Below, piece by piece: positions 25,274 to 37,355 of a DNA stretch of 64,000 nt; positions within the stretch are counted from its first letter, which is position 1, and each line of letters starts with the position of its first letter. A program made the position numbers and the translations under genes. The DNA is from Spinacia oleracea (taxonomy: Eukaryota > Streptophyta > Magnoliopsida > Caryophyllales > Amaranthaceae). The stretch covers positions 62,001 through 126,000 of the forward strand of contig NC_079491.1 of NCBI RefSeq assembly GCF_020520425.1, given 5' to 3'. The notes under the pieces are model-generated. The model did no database searches, was not told where the DNA came from, and saw only the letters and a list, made by a program, of their open reading frames with translations.

Positions 25274-26969
25274 TATCTTATTAGTTTAGCCGTATTTTTG
25301 GTTTGCGAAAAACTTTGAAGGGTTTTGGCATTGATGCCTTGTTAAAGATTTATCATATTTTGGGTGAAGTCACAATATTTTGGTATTTGATGATGATGTA
25401 AACATTAACATTTACATTCGAATTTTATTTTGGGATAATTATTTGTGTGGAATGGTAGTTTCCAAAGTTGATGATATATTACTAATTATTTGTCATATTT
25501 TAAGTAATATAAAAAATAATATTCAATATATATTTATAAAAAAAAAATTGAATCAGAATCCATTCCAAGAATGAACCAAACAGCATGAGTGGGATATAGA
25601 ATCCATTCCAGGATCAAACCAAACAGTTTGAGATTGGTATGGGAAATACAATCCATACCTCCCTGGTATGAGACTCCATACCATTCCATTCCAGTTCAGC
25701 GAACCAAACGACCCCTAAGAAGCTGTAAATTTAAGAGACCAGTTATAATCAAGAACCGTTCTCTTAGCGTACACTAAATATCCGGTCTCTTATCAGCAGA
25801 ACCAGACCAAAATTCATCTGACTTCAACTTTTTATCAGCAGACAATTCCACATAACATGTCAAAATTTATCAGCAGACAATTCCACATAACATGTCAACA
25901 TGACTGAACCAAAATTTATCAGCAGAACCAGACCAAAATTCATCTGACTTCAACTTTTTCGTTGCAGACAATTCCACATAACATGTCAAAACAATCTTGT
26001 CTATCATTGCTACTAGCTCTACTCGACATTTTCTTATACAATAGGTATATGCCTGATGCTTCAGTGCTACACAAATTACTTAGAACACAAATATAATAGC
26101 AGAGTTTTTTCGACATAATCGTTTACAACCAATTAACTAGTAGTTGATCGGAATAAAATTATAATGAGCAAAGAAAACCACCTAACTAGGAGATACGAAC
26201 TCGAAACTGTAATGACAAGTAATCTAGCCAAATTTGCAGGTAAATCCGATCAAAGTGGCAAATTCTCGAAAAATCAAAAAAAGTTCGTCATGATATTCAC
26301 AAAAAACTCTATAATCTCACACAAATAAAATTGGAGTGACATATTCTCACAGAAATTAAATTGAAGAGGAAAAAAACGACCATTAAAGACAGATTAAATA
26401 CCTGATAATACTCGAATCTTTAATTCGGAGGAAAAAAACCTAATTAACTTGCATCCGGAATACTTGATAAAGCTCGATTTTGATTCAAATAGTCTCTTAT
26501 TTGCAGCTTTATTAGACTAATTAAATTTGATAAGCTCTCGATTTTGTTGAGGAATTTCATGGAACCCTGCGAATTTCATTGATTTTGAGCTTCATCGCCA
26601 ATTTGTCGCCTTTGTTTGATGGAGCGAAAGTAACGAACCTAAGGAGGAGAGAAAATAAGAGTGCTGTAGGTTTTAATTGGGGAAATGTGGGAAATGTGGA
26701 AGTCTTAATCAATATATACCATTTAAAGGCTATACTAACAATATAATACTCCGTAATACTAGTGGGGTAAAAGCATGAGTAAAGAAAAGGAAAAACCCTT
26801 ATTCTTGTGAGCGCCAAACAAAAACTTACAGAGAATGAGAAAATTTTCATTTTCCGCCATAAATCAACCACAAAAATTTGAGCGCCTAACCAAATTGGTG
26901 AATTTGAACTCCATAACCAAAAAGTTTCAACAAAAATCAAAATCGTTCCACAAATTCTTATTTATAAAA

Positions 26970-27242
26970 GGTACACAATAAATAATGTACACCGGAGTAA
27001 AGTTAACTCAAAATGTTTAAAAGTTAAGCTTATATATGTAAAAGTTATCTTATTTTTTAGTGACAAATTTTTTCATTTCAGTAAAAACATATTTCTTCAA
27101 AACCACTAATAATGTATAAAATTAATCATTTAATCATTTCTATCAACTTTTTTTACTAATATAAAAGTTAATCAAAAATAGGTTAAAGTTATGAAAATAT
27201 GGGTAAAAATTATTTTGGTGTACAATAAATTTATTGTACACC
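26970..27242. mobile_element. Small element bounded by palindromic ends
   Basis: The right end (27217-27242) is a perfect 26 bp palindrome beginning GGTGTACAATAAA; the left end (26970-26993, GGTACACAATAAATAATG...) is a near-palindrome of the same sequence, so the ends also form an inverted repeat. No clear target duplication. Probably a MITE of about 273 bp. Confidence 0.45.
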
Positions 27243-27523
27243 TTGTGCGCGCAAGACATTTTGAAACCTTTCATACCTCTCCCCTCCTTTGTTTTCTCTC
27301 TTCAGAACCAGAAGAAGCGTCTCTCTTTCTCTTTATTTCATACTAGAATATGCTCGTTCATAAGCACGGGATATATAAATGTAGCATATAAAATACTGAT
27401 ATATAATCAATTTTAAATTGATAATAATTACAAATAAATCCTCCTAAAGCAATATTAATAGATAATTATCCTTATTAATAGACTATTGTACAAATATTAT
27501 ATGATTTTAAATGTAAGAAAATA

Positions 27524-27846
27524 CTCCCTTCATTCCTAAATGATCTTCCTATTTGGTATTTGGGGGGAAATAAGAAAATGGAATCTTGTAATGATTGGGT
27601 GTAAGAGAAAATAATAAATAAATGAAGAAAAGTAATAAAGAAATGAAGGAGAGAGAAGATATTTTTATTAAAGTAATAAAAAATCATAAAAGTGAGTTTG
27701 GATGGGTGAATAGGGAAATATGAATAAATTAAATAAGGTATGGTGGGGAAATTTATGGTAAAAAGTCATGTCCAAAAATAGAAACGGGAAAATCAAATAG
27801 GAACGACATTTATAGAAATAGGAAGATAAAAAAGGAATGGAGGGAG
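27524..27846. mobile_element. Stowaway-like MITE (323 bp)
   Basis: The left end CTCCCTTCATTCCTAAATG and right end, on the other strand, CTCCCTCCATTCCTTTTT are inverted, flanked by TA on both sides (27522-27523, 27847-27848). CTCCCTCC-type ends with TA duplication are typical of Tc1/mariner-derived Stowaway MITEs in plants. Confidence 0.85.
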
Positions 27847-28944
27847 TAGTAACTTAAGAATAGCAAATAGTACACCATTGTATTTACAGTAAAATCTACG
27901 GAACATGACATTAAGTATCGATTTCTTTCAAATGTTTTAATATGGTATGTTCAAAAGCATATAACCAATCATTTAATTATTTCTTGGATGTCTCATATCT
28001 CAATCATATCTTATGAGTTTATAAAAAATGTTGACCTTATACGATTTCAAAAAGTTTCAATAGACAATAAGGGGTGTAAAACTATGATCAAAATATATAT
28101 TTTCAGATAAGGAAAAGTACTCCTCGTCAAAAAACCTATTTTCTTCTCCGCCAACTGCTCCAACTATTGTTCAAATACTTCTCAAATGACGATCGTCAAA
28201 TACGAAAAATTATACGAAGTATTTGATATTGATTAAAAAAAAGTCCTCACGTGACAAATAGAACACATAAAGAGACTGCAGAGTATTTCATTTTTGCCTA
28301 TAATTACGAATCAGTATAACAATATACTACGGAGTATTTGAAATCATGATAAAGATAGAATAAAACAACATCTAAGATCTTCGTATAATTTAAACCTGTG
28401 GAAGCGAAGCCAACAAAAAAATGGCAGTACCATATAGTCAAACATTTTGAAAATGTCTGGAATTGAACAAAGTTTGTTAAAAAAAATTATACTCCGTAGT
28501 AATACTCTTGTAAGGGTTTTGGAAGAACATATATTTCATAATTATCTATTAATAAGAGTAATGATCTAGAATGTAGTATCTATTCTCCTAAATACTCAAC
28601 GGGTACACCGCGCGTTAATACATGTCGTCTTATTCATTCTACAAACCGGCATCGCCATCATACACGCCTGCTTCACCATCATACATGCCTGCTAATAAGA
28701 TTGAGTTTTGATGAATACAGTTAGATCATCATTGTTAAGTAGCTAATGTATATGAATAGGGTAAGATAAGGGAAGAAGAAGGAGAGCAAAGAGTATCTCA
28801 GGGATTAGAGGAAGGTTAGGCTGAAGAAAGGGAGGTGGGAGAAACTATGCTCAGTAACAATGGAGAAATGACAGTGGGAGTTTATTTTTGTTTTATTTTT
28901 GTTGTGATACTCCATAGCACTATAGCAATTTACAGGGAGGTTAT

Positions 28945-29335
28945 TGTAACACCCTAATAATTCCTTGATTTTATAAAACCATTTTCTAACTTAAAATAAA
29001 GGAATTACTAAAGTATTACCGCCACCGTGATAACGGTTAAGGCTAGTACCAGAATTACGCAGCGGAATTAAATGTCAACTAACTTTTAAAAACATAATAA
29101 ATGAAGTATTGAGGCCTCCTACAATTTGGAACCGTGACGGCCCAAAAACCAAAGTATAAATAGTTCAAACATTTAAAACATAATTAAAGTATTATTAAAT
29201 AGTTCGAAATACGAAAACATGCAACTCTCACGATCATCCCAAGCCACATGATTCCGATCTATCAACCTGCTATTTTATTCTACTCCCCATCAATGCAAGT
29301 GCAAATGATAGATCATCATAGGGTCATTAAGGCAA
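28945..29335 (-). mobile_element. Older gypsy LTR fragment (left part), interrupted
   Basis: Starts TGTAACACCCTAATAATTCC and follows the same order of motifs as the intact LTR at 29336 (CAGCGGAA, AACTAACTTTTA, a GGGTCAT.A block), but is clearly diverged. The intact gypsy element was inserted at 29335; the fragment appears to resume at 40132. Confidence 0.65.
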
Positions 29336-32111
29336 TGTAACACCCCGACAATTCCCTTTTTCTAAAACAACCCTTTTATAAATATAACTATAGAGAATTA
29401 TCAAGGCATTATCGCCCGTGTGAAAACGTACGGCTTATTCAGAATTTTGCAGCGGAAAACATAAAACTAACTTTTAGGTTCATAAATAATCGATTACATA
29501 CTAAGTCCAAAACCAATTAACGGAAATAAGGAAATACGAATAGTACGACAACTTCCAAATATAAGTTAACAACCCAAATCACTTAATAAAACAAATATAA
29601 CTACGAGCTCTCTAATCCCGATCCCAATGATGCATCATCTTCAAACCTGTAGATGGGCAACGCTTATTGATCCTTAGAGACTGCTCACCAAAGTTGGGTC
29701 ATCACAGGATCAATAAGGCATAGCCATGATCAACATGCACAAGCAAAAGCACGTAATCAGCAAAGCTGAGTACTACATACTGAATCAATAATAATCCTAA
29801 CATGATTCTATTAAACGAACAACCCTAACATGATACTAATGAACACAAACAAGGGCAGACAAAACATGATAGTTTGACGACCATACTTGACCAGACTAGA
29901 CTAGGCTAGACTTTTAGCAATAATATTATTTTAGTTGAAATAGACAATGGACCGAGTTGACCATCCAGAAGTCTTCACTAAGGAAGACGAGGTACGGGCG
30001 CGACTCCGTAACCTCAGTGACCTGCGATATCGAGGAACGTTTAAATAAAAATAGGACACGGTGATCAATCCGGTCCCAGAAAAGGCCATGGGCTACCACC
30101 ATGAACCCCAACTCCTGTTTGTCCGTCACTTCAGACGTGCACAGTCTAAAGCTATTGCTATTCAGTTTCACTTTACATGATTTACAAATTGAGATTCCGT
30201 TATGACTCAACCATTACATAAGACAGACAATTCACATTTGTTCACAACTGTTTTTATCTTGGAATTAAGTAAGTGATCATAAAAGCATCAATCAAGACTC
30301 ATTCCAACTTAACCAACCTTTCCTTTAACCATGAGCAACCCTGTATATGGGCATAAAGTTTCAACTTACTAAACAAGGTCCTCCGCCCTTATAAAGTAGT
30401 GAAAAGATAGAAAGGGAACAACAACCAATTGATCCAACCCAATCATATAGAATAATCTAGTGTTCCCAACCAACATGTTTGTATCAAACATCCATACTAA
30501 CATGTTACAGTTCTTATAGTGCAAAATAAGTTCAATAAGTTTGTCCAACAGTATTAAACATGCACATTCAATATAACCCAGTTCGTCCATAATATCAACA
30601 TCACCAAGTTCAACAATAATATCAACATAACCAAGTTCAACAACAAGATTCAACATGGTTTCATCAATTAGCACACATTCCAAGCACACAGGTATGTACG
30701 TACCTTGCATAAACAACTAATAGGCCACTTTAACACTTTCAAAAGTCGCCTAAAGAGAATTCTCCGCCTAAAACAACCAACAAGGATTCCCAATCAATTT
30801 CTAATCATTCACAACTATAATAAAGCATTCTAAATACATCCTAAACATATTTAGAACCTTCCCCAATATCCAAACTTGAATGTTTGATTTCCTAACATCA
30901 TAATTATTAAATTACTGATTGAAATTCGTTGAAAACTCTTCGCAAACATCATACTTTAAATTTTCAGCAATATAACTAATTTCAAACTACTCCCAAAACT
31001 TTGAAATCATAAAAACAATAACTTTAATAATTTATAATCATTCTACCATGATTTCAAAACTATTAAACCTTTAAAACCTTAAAATTTCATGCTTTAAATA
31101 ATTAAAATTCAAATTCCAATTCAATTACATAATCTGAAAATTAATAATTTGATTATGCAAAACATATAATCTGAAATTCATAATTAAATTATAAAACTAT
31201 AAAATTTAATTCAAGAAAACATAAATTAAATTAATTAAACATAATTAAAACATTAAATTAGCTTAGGGTTAGGAGTAAACCAAAAAGTGAAGGGAGGAAG
31301 AGCTGACGGCGGTTGGTGCAGCAGCACGGCGATGCCACAGTGGCAGCGCGGCGATGGGTGGTGGCGCAGCAGGGTGACCGAAGGTGGCTGGTGGTGCAAG
31401 CAGGAGGAAACGCACGCAGAGGAGAAAGAAAAGGAGGAGTGTTGATGCTTCGCGAAGGAGAAGGGAAGGGGCCAACGACCGGTGCTGGTTGGTTGGCGGC
31501 AGCGACGGGGTGCAGGTGGCTGTCGCAACAAATGAACACAAGCATTAAGGAGGAGAGAACGAAAGGGAGAAGGAAAACCGAAGGAGAAAAGGAGGAAGAA
31601 GAAGTTACCGGCGAGGAAGGTTGCACGCGACGGAGGAGGAGCGTCTGAGGTGGTTGGCCGGCGGCGTGAGGGACAACAGCAAGGAGGGCGGCGGTGGCTG
31701 AAGCAGAGAGAGAGTTTGCTTGCTTTTCACGTGAATTGGAGGAGAGGAGAGAAGAGGGTTTTTGGCTTTCTTGATTTTACGTGAAGTTGAATTATGGGTT
31801 GATAATATGGGTTTTCTTGTTTTGGGCTTTGTCAATTTGGGCTAGGATTAGAATTGAGTTTGTTTGAATCCAAAACCAGTTAATATTGTTTTCCAAATTC
31901 AATCGAACGTGTTTTCGCAATTCAAATTCTTTTCAACATAAAATTCTAAAATTATTTTTTTGATTTCATAAATCGTTGAAATATTTAGAACGTATAAAAA
32001 TAAATTACGTTAAATATATATTTATTACTAAACTTCATAAATTCTATTTAATTATAAATAATATACGTTAAAATATATTTAATAAAATTTATAAATTTAC
32101 GGGGGATTACA
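29336..32111 (-). repeat. 3' LTR of the gypsy element
   Basis: 2776 bp, TG...CA ends. AT-rich except for a GC-rich purine/pyrimidine-skewed block at about 31285-31720, whose long overlapping open frames in several phases are a composition effect. Confidence 0.95.
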
Positions 32112-32124
32112 ATCTACCCCTCTT
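32112..32124 (-). other. Polypurine tract of the gypsy element
   Basis: AAGAGGGGTAGAT on the minus strand directly abuts the start TGTAATCC of the 3' LTR. Confidence 0.75.
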
Positions 32125-32464
32125 AAAAGAAGTTTCGTCCCGAAACTTGACACGAAATTTCCCGCATTTTTCCCAAAAGCTTTTAACTTATTCTTACTAG
32201 AGAAGTACTTGTGCCACCGATGTGCACTCTTTTGCCAACTCAAAGCTATTTGTGTTACTCATGAACACCTTTTCTTATGCGGAGAATCTATTTGCTTTGC
32301 ATTAACTTGTAAAATTTGCTAAAATAAGCAATAAAATGCATAAAAATTCCATAAAATAGGTAAAAAGCGTGAATTTCTATCGCATTCTACCCCCTTAAAG
32401 AAAACGAGTTACGCCCTCGTAACTCACCCCAGGGAATGACTTTGGATATTTCTACTTCAACGAA

Positions 32465-32715
32465 TCATGCCCCCAAAGCTATATTTCCACTAAAATCATA
32501 GCAAGTGGGATTTCTACACTTCTTTCCACACAATGCCTCAACAGGTTCCATCTTAAAGCTCGCATAGTAACTATTGTTGCAAGAAATTCAATCACTCTAG
32601 TTGGTCTTCCCAATTACCCTTAAAGTCAATAACACAGGATCTCAACATATATTCCGTTAGTAATCTCAGTCTGTCTATCGGTTGCAGGGTGGAAAGAAAT
32701 ACTCATTTCAATGTC
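32465..32715 (-). pseudogene. Integrase C-terminal core remnant of the gypsy element
   Basis: SFHPATDRQTE, then pieces corresponding to CVIDFKGNWE, DQLEVIEF and ALCGKKCRNP are legible in shifting frames. The zinc-binding and early catalytic parts of integrase are absent, and no chromodomain was recognised before the 3' LTR. Confidence 0.75.
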
Positions 32716-32754
32716 GTTCCCAAGATTCACTGGACCTTTTTGTCAAACTTTCGG

Positions 32755-33050
32755 ACTTTTATGGTCGGTAAGGATCTTACATGTTTCCCCAGAAAAGTAA
32801 TGTCTCCAAATCTTCAAAGCGGACACAATAAAGTTAGCTCTAGGTCATGGGTAGGGTAATTAGTTTCATAAGGTTTCAATTGACGCGACAACAGTTAAAT
32901 CTAGAAAGCTTCCTCACATTTCTCAGTTCACTTGAATTTCGATTCCTTTTTCAACAAGTTGGTCATTGGTTTGCTTTCTTCCAAAAGTCCTTCACAGCCT
33001 CCTACAATGGTCATATAGGCTTAGAAAACTTCAAGTATCGGACACGTTCT
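32755..33050 (-). pseudogene. RNase H remnant of the gypsy element
   Basis: Fragments ETLYETNYPTHDLE-like and ALKIWRHYFSGETCKILTDHKSPK appear across several frames with stops. The segment is then joined directly to late integrase sequence, so some coding sequence has been deleted between them. Confidence 0.75.
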
Positions 33051-33439
33051 TTGGAGTAGGTCACTCACTCACAGCTTGAATCTTAGCAGGATCTACAGAA
33101 ACTCCTTTTGTTCAACTTTTCCTTTTTACCGAACCTCATTATGCTTTTCATGGGTGTATAACTTTTGGGCTTAACTCTTAGCTCTTGCACCAATTCATGT
33201 ATTTCTTTTCATCTTTTCCAGACAACAAATGATTTCTAACGATCCTGGACCACTGGAATCTTCTCTTAAATTTATTTCCTTACGTAACATAGTTCTCAAT
33301 CAATTTAGTCCTTCACTTTTCCGTCGGTGTAACTTATACACATATGACTTCAAGATTTGTATACTTTATTTAATAAAACTAGATTCTTTCTAAGCGTCTC
33401 CAAGTAATTCTCAAGTGTTTGTCATGCTCTTTTTCATTC

Positions 33440-33860
33440 CTTGAACAAATCGGGATATCATCAATAACATAATAACGAACTTAATTCGGAATTCGTGGAA
33501 AATCTTATCCATCAAATCCATAATTATGGCAGGTGCATTGGTTAACCCAAAAGACATTACTCTAAACCCATAATGACAATAACGAGTCCTAATGAGGTCT
33601 TATAGGCCCTTATCAGCTATCCTCAATTGGTGATACTTCAAACACAATCAGTCTTCAAGAACACACTCGCCCAATTCGATTGACCCAATATGTCATCTAT
33701 CCTAGGCAAAGGATACTTGTTCTTGATGGTGTTTAGCTCCCTAAAATCGATGCATAATTCCATACTCTTATCTTTTCCTTAACAAACACACAGGAGCTCC
33801 CCACGGTGAAGCACTAGGCCTAATACACCCCTTAACGAAACAACTCTTGCAACTGTGTCA
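33440..33860 (-). pseudogene. Reverse transcriptase remnant of the gypsy element
   Basis: [21 protein letters not shown], then [29 protein letters not shown] and [11 protein letters not shown] are recognisable on the minus strand, but with stops and frame shifts between them. The catalytic VIDD-type segment is read only in another frame from the preceding MDLMDK segment. Confidence 0.88.
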
Positions 33861-34057
33861 TAATTAGCTCATTTCAGGAGGTGTTATTCTATATGGTGCT
33901 CTAGATATATGCGTCATTCTAGGAACTAAGTCTATATGGGACTCAACGGCTCTTAGCAAGTGGCATACCTGCAATCTCACTAGGAAACACATCCATGAAT
34001 TCATTCACAATTGGAACATCCTCGATCTTCATTCCGACTTCTTAACTCACATCTAGC

Positions 34058-34246
34058 TCACACAACCGAAAAAGATAGTTCACAAGGCAAGTTCTTAAAC
34101 AATTTGGTACACCTTATGGTTACAGCAGTAGGAATACTAACGGGTAAATCAATCACCTCAAAATCTACTAACTTCGAACTCTTAATAAGAGATGACGAAG
34201 CAAAAGAATAAGCTTTCCCTGAATCAAATAACTTTCTAACTAGCAC
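34058..34246 (-). pseudogene. Retropepsin remnant of the gypsy element
   Basis: An open stretch with VRKLFDSGKAYSF matches the aspartic protease active-site region (DSG), followed by FEVIDLPVSIPTAV and LPCEL typical of this position. Normally the DSG is followed by Ala; here it is Lys, so activity is doubtful. It is detached in frame from gag and reverse transcriptase. Confidence 0.8.
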
Positions 34247-34456
34247 GGAGTTAATAGAAAAGTAATAGAAACTAAGTCAACAGGTCGTTCACCTTCATTT
34301 CGACTTATCACAGACAGTTTACCCGGGGCCTTGTTATGGTTGTTATTCTAATTAGCAGACTTATGGAGGTTTCCTTGGCTGTCTTGCGACCCTATAGGCT
34401 TCGAACTCTAATTTCTTGACTGGTTAAATCCCGACTTCACCCGGTTACCAATCTCA

Positions 34457-35294
34457 TTACCATTTTGTTCCTTTTTCCTGCTTAGTAAAGCACTCATACT
34501 TCCTATGCCCCTTTTTCTGACAATAGTTGCAGGTCACTAATTCTCCTTTGCAGTTCTTGCCAGGGTGATTGTTATTGCACATCTTACAGTGATACACTCT
34601 TTCAGGTTGGTTCCTATTGTTGTTCCCCTGATTGTTCCTTCCTTGAAAATTTTCATTTCCATTCCCATTCCTATTCTCATTCATATTCCTCTTGAAATTC
34701 CCTTGGTTTTTCCAGCATTAAACTCTTTTCTTTTCTCCCCAACAACATTTTTCTTGTCCATTCTGGACTACAGGCCATAAATATGAGCAGCCCCCCCCAT
34801 ACACAATATATAAAGACGTAAAGGTTTCCCCACCTAATCCTAAGGTGGTCATGCTATAAGTCTGCATAGTATTCAGCTATGGTCATGCTCCCTATGCTAA
34901 GGTTTATGAATTCCTAAGCTTTTTGCTTTCTCATAAAAGGTAGGGTAAAACTTTCCCCTTAAGACAGTAACAATTGAATCCTAATTGAATCTCTCAGCAG
35001 CGCTAAGCCTAGCTCTATTTTCTCTCCACCATAAATCAGCTTCATCTTTCAAGTACATGACAACTTGACCCACTCTCATGTTCTCAAGACATTTTACATC
35101 CCCAAACAGTTTCTCAAACTCTCTAACCTAGTTCTCTAAAAAGTAGGATCAACTTGCCCCTTAATTCATGGTGGCTTAACTTTGGCTAGTCTCTCAAACA
35201 TGTCCCCAGCAGGATCGGGACGCTCAATTCTCTCCTGGGTTAGCTTTTCCGCCAATAGGCGAATAGCAACAACTAAGTCATTATTGTTGGCCAT
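34457..35294 (-). pseudogene. Decayed gag of the gypsy element
   Basis: Starts ATG at 35294 (MANNNDLVVAIRLLAEKLTQ) and follows the plant gypsy gag plan: a core with EKLFGDVKC and VVMYLKDEADLWWREN in shifted frames, then an Asn/Gly-rich region and two Cys/His clusters in the frame 34457-34684 (CKMCNNNHPGKNC and the CX2CX4HX4C knuckle CNYCQKKGHRKYEC). At least two stop codons and a frame change in the first 50 codons stop a full product from being made. Confidence 0.85.
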
Positions 35295-35969
35295 TCTAGA
35301 ACGCGGCCTGCAATTAGTATACTCTACTTTAGGTTTGAAACATCACCTATACGTTATCCCATACAATTTAATACTTGAATTGACCATAAAGTTCGCCTCA
35401 ACCAACAATGTTCACATTAATACACATCATTTATGAAGGCACGACAATCGTTTATGAAGGTGCAACGATCGTCTACAAGATGCAATAATCATTGAAAAAT
35501 AATCATCCTCGATAATTCACGAAAGACATTCACACACTGCACATATGGCATAACCTTTTGAATCATATTGGTCATGAGGGTCTAGATTGGCCCTCACTTT
35601 CTTTATGTACTCAAATCATTTAATATTATTGTGGCAATTAAATTGATCCACAATTCACACTGAGTATGCAACCAATGGAAAATTAATCCATGACGTGTTA
35701 CCTAAAGGTTGGGGTATTATGGAATCCTCAAAATAGAATAAAGAACAATTCCTTGAAAACTTTAACTTTTATTGCTAACTCCATAAATATTTATTACATC
35801 CTTCAAAATAATAAAGAACATTTCAAACTTCAATAAACTTTAACTTTAAACTATTGTAGCTTCGCTACTTATTCTCTAAAACATAAAAGAGTTAAATTAA
35901 CTATTTATGACTTCAAAATATTTGTGGCCTCTTGCCTATCCATTGCTCCTGAAACTTGCGAAGTGAAAT

Positions 35970-36740
35970 TTAGATCTCAAGATTATCGAACTCTTCTTCA
36001 GGGTCTTCATCGGGGTCTTCCTCAGGGTTTGCATCTTCACCCATGTCTTCATCTTGATTAGGCTCACTTGCCATCTCCTGTTCACTTTCGAGCTCTGCAT
36101 CCAAATCACTAGAGATCTCAATGGTTGGCTCATGAGCCGCTGGGTTAGGATACTCTGCCTCAACACCTACATTCTCATTCTCCACAGCTACATCATTTTC
36201 CTCTAGGTCATTATTTACACTAATTCCCATAGGTTCTTCTGTAACTGAATCCCCAACATGACTCCCTACGATTTTACCGTCTCTAAACCCACTTTCTGCC
36301 GCTTCAATAATGGTGGTCAGAATTTCTGAATCATATTTCCATCTACCATCCCAAGTTCCATACTTAGTCAAGTTTGGAGTCCCATTATCAGAATGCATGT
36401 CTTTAAACTTTTCCTTGAGTTCTAGGTATGGAAATTTGTTAGGTAAGCAATTAATGATAGTGGCTGGTATGATATCCTTTCTCATTAAGATAGGTTGCCC
36501 TTGAACTTTAGCATAATATTCACATCCAAACATGATTTTCTTCACGTAAATATCAGGGGTTTCTATATCAAGTTTCTCGAAGGATCCTATGTTGGTATAC
36601 TTGGAAAGAAATATTTTATTCCTGAAATAAACAATTCCATGTCTCACTAACGATTTTCCAACCAAATCATAAACAAAGTTCAATAACGCAATAAGTTTGG
36701 TGGAAGCAAACAATTCTTTATGCACATGTAAATGTAACAC
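35970..36740 (-). CDS. Extra ORF between primer site and gag of the gypsy element; function unknown
   Basis: 256 open codons on the element's sense strand, uninterrupted although gag and pol around it are broken. The frame opens right after a TAA with GTG; the first in-frame ATG is codon 70 (KIMFGCEYY), giving 187 residues, unless the front is joined by splicing. TTGTTTAAG just before the frame could be an acceptor. Residues 1-135 are mixed and globular-looking (LVRHGIVYFRNKIF, YGTWDGRWKYDSEIL). Residues from about 165 are very acidic (NPEEDPDEDPEEEFDNLEI at the end). I do not recognise the family. The position is like that of extra ORFs upstream of gag in some large plant gypsy elements, but it could be captured host sequence. 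Confidence 0.55.
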   Translation of the reverse strand: MLHLHVHKELFASTKLIALLNFVYDLVGKSLVRHGIVYFRNKIFLSKYTNIGSFEKLDIETPDIYVKKIMFGCEYYAKVQGQPILMRKDIIPATIINCLPNKFPYLELKEKFKDMHSDNGTPNLTKYGTWDGRWKYDSEILTTIIEAAESGFRDGKIVGSHVGDSVTEEPMGISVNNDLEENDVAVENENVGVEAEYPNPAAHEPTIEISSDLDAELESEQEMASEPNQDEDMGEDANPEEDPDEDPEEEFDNLEI

Positions 36741-37338
36741 TTAAACAATTAGCACACGCACGTACATAACAATCAATTTCTAAAGTTAGCGTTGACTAGC
36801 TACTAATGCACATATAATTCTACCTTATATGCCCTTCTTATACTACCCATCTCTCATAAACTAAAGCATTGGAATAATTTAAATAACAAGGTAAAAGGAC
36901 GCTAATATAATAAAATTATAACATAGAATATTAATATAAATAAAAAATATAAAATAAATAAAGTAAAATAAATTAAGGAAATGCGTAGCGAATAAATTAG
37001 AAAATAAAGTTATTAATTCGAAAAAGATTTATATTTTCTAATAACGAATTCTAACTCTTGAAACAACTTAAAAAAATGTACTCATTTTTTTTTTTTTTGA
37101 ATAATAAATAATAAGAAAAATAAAAATGTCGAAAGTATCACTTTAACTTTAATAATAATTTGATTTCGAACTTAAATAAGAAATATTATATACTTTCAAA
37201 CAGGATAAAAGGAAATCGGTCCCCCAAAAAAAAGTACCAATTTTTGAACACTATAATACGTAGAATCTCGATTTTTAAGAAATTTATTTTAAATAACTAG
37301 ATAGTTAGGCGCCTAAAATTTATTAAAGTAAAACCTTA

Positions 37339-37352
37339 GCTTCTAGATACCA
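37339..37352 (-). other. Primer binding site of the gypsy element
   Basis: TGGTATCTAGAAGC on the minus strand, 3 bases inside the 5' LTR; it begins TGGTATC like the usual initiator-Met tRNA site TGGTATCAGAGC but then departs from it. Confidence 0.7.
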
Positions 37353-37355
37353 CTT

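Larger units (their letters stand above)
21660..25715 (+). mobile_element. PIF/Harbinger DNA transposon, copy 3 (4056 bp)
   Basis: Ends and TAA flanks (21657-21659, 25716-25718) as in the other copies, full length. It is the Harbinger nearest the right edge of the array. Confidence 0.93.
17460..26735. repeat. Tandem array unit III (9276 bp), last unit on the right
   Basis: Complete unit with ULP1 copy C and Harbinger copy 3. Identity with unit II is near total except for a few substitutions (such as 20758 and 24724) and the two indels noted for unit II. After 26735 the sequence changes abruptly from repeat to single-copy DNA, which fixes the phase of the array. Confidence 0.95.
26736..28944. 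other. AT-rich single-copy stretch, no gene recognised
   Basis: Apart from the two small elements listed separately, I see no coding pattern. A few copies of ACTCCGTA/TACGGAGT, short A/T runs, and a small duplication of CATCATACA.GCCTGCT near 28667-28693 are the only structure noted. Confidence 0.6.

Noticed and set aside
1-26735. CRISPR-like or satellite array
   Set aside because: The repeated units are 9.27 kb gene- and transposon-bearing segments without short spacers; not a CRISPR array and far longer than a satellite monomer.
26557-26940. 127-codon minus-strand ORF crossing the end of the array
   Set aside because: It runs across the unit III/single-copy junction, with low-complexity hydrophobic content and no counterpart in units I and II.
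31253-31835. Several overlapping open frames rich in Ser, Pro and Arg (also at 39273-39855)
   Set aside because: They overlap in many frames on both strands within a GC-rich, strand-skewed block of a retrotransposon LTR; no domain, and no support for any one of them.
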